Shown piece by piece: positions 63,918 through 64,000 of a stretch of DNA of 64,000 nucleotides. The notes under the pieces are model-generated. The model was not told the DNA's origin, made no database searches, and saw nothing but the letters and a program-made list of their open reading frames with translations. A program made the position numbers and the translations under genes. The stretch's first letter is position 1. Every line of letters starts with the position of its first letter. Source of the DNA: Salinimicrobium sp963739625. GTDB taxonomy: Bacteria > Bacteroidota > Bacteroidia > Flavobacteriales > Flavobacteriaceae. Location of the stretch: NCBI GenBank assembly GCA_963739625.1, contig CAVUAU010000007.1, positions 124,001 to 188,000 on the forward strand. Reading direction: 5' to 3'.

Positions 63918-64000
63918 TTGAAAATCCTCGACCGGTACATACTTACCAGCTATCTCAAAACATTTTTTGCGGTTTTTGTAATACTCATGTTCATCTTTGT
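63918..64000 (+). CDS. LptF/LptG-family permease, N-terminus only
   Basis: The first 27 codons are in the window, from TTG at 63918: K-I-L-D-R-Y-I-L-T-S-Y-L-K-T-F-F-A-V-F, the usual beginning of YjgP/YjgQ (LptF/G) permeases of LPS export. It follows the lolA stop without a gap. The rest lies beyond the window edge. Confidence 0.85.
   Translation, partial: MKILDRYILTSYLKTFFAVFVILMFIF

Overview
The window looks like a chromosomal segment of a marine or halophilic member of the Flavobacteriaceae (Bacteroidota), of the Gramella/Zunongwangia/Salegentibacter kind. The evidence is a SusC/SusD/SusE polysaccharide-utilisation locus, a two-gene LytS/LytTR system, a Bacteroidota-type DEAD-box helicase, promoters with the TAnnTTTG -7 box, many Lys/Glu/Phe-rich proteins and single-Cys lipoprotein signals. 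The genus is an inference from style only. I see no rRNA, tRNA, CRISPR array, integrase or transposase.

Layout. (1) 1-11286, minus strand: a six-gene alpha-glucan operon (MFS sugar transporter, beta-phosphoglucomutase, GH65 maltose phosphorylase, SusA-like GH13, GH31 alpha-glucosidase, GH13 lipoprotein cut by the window start), preceded by a LacI-type regulator. (2) 11502-18755, plus strand: susC, susD, susE and a GH13 alpha-amylase lipoprotein. A perfect LacI-type palindrome lies between the two arms. Together the arms describe outer-membrane capture and cutting of starch or maltodextrin, periplasmic trimming, import of maltose, and phosphorolysis to glucose plus glucose 6-phosphate. (3) 18830-27813: a secreted clan GH-A glycosidase, a small remnant lipoprotein, and a galactose block (Nudix-type regulator, galK, galT, SGLT-type symporter, galM). 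(4) 27907-35060, minus strand: S15 peptidase, dsbD, tilS, pabB and an NAD(P)H-dependent FMN reductase. (5) 35160-53826: mostly single genes (helicase, PAS histidine kinase, GH3-type acyl-adenylating enzyme, TlpA-like thioredoxin, M3 peptidase, FAD oxidoreductase with an SDR partner, MATE pump, several very small proteins, MotA/ExbB-like protein, LytS/LytTR pair, lpdA, Lrp). (6) 53984-64000: PLP-dependent methionine gamma-lyase type enzyme, deoC-deoD, nhaC, a peroxiredoxin-thioredoxin-small protein operon, tpx-dgkA, and ftsK-lolA-LptF/G.

A striking feature is that nine otherwise complete genes are split by eleven apparent single-base indels, mostly in short homopolymers. Each reading frame can be rejoined to a full-length family member with its catalytic residues in place. 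I therefore describe these as intact genes broken by probable sequence errors, and list each breakpoint. Several starts are non-ATG (TTG or GTG); these are noted where they matter.

The most interesting non-coding signal is a short palindrome (core CAAAAATGRCATTTTTG and relatives) that recurs in terminators and also inside coding sequence, including signal-peptide regions. Other leads are a Nudix-family galactose regulator with a candidate operator, a pair of mutually exclusive hairpins just before the sugar-transporter start codon, and a thiol peroxidase without the usual resolving cysteine.
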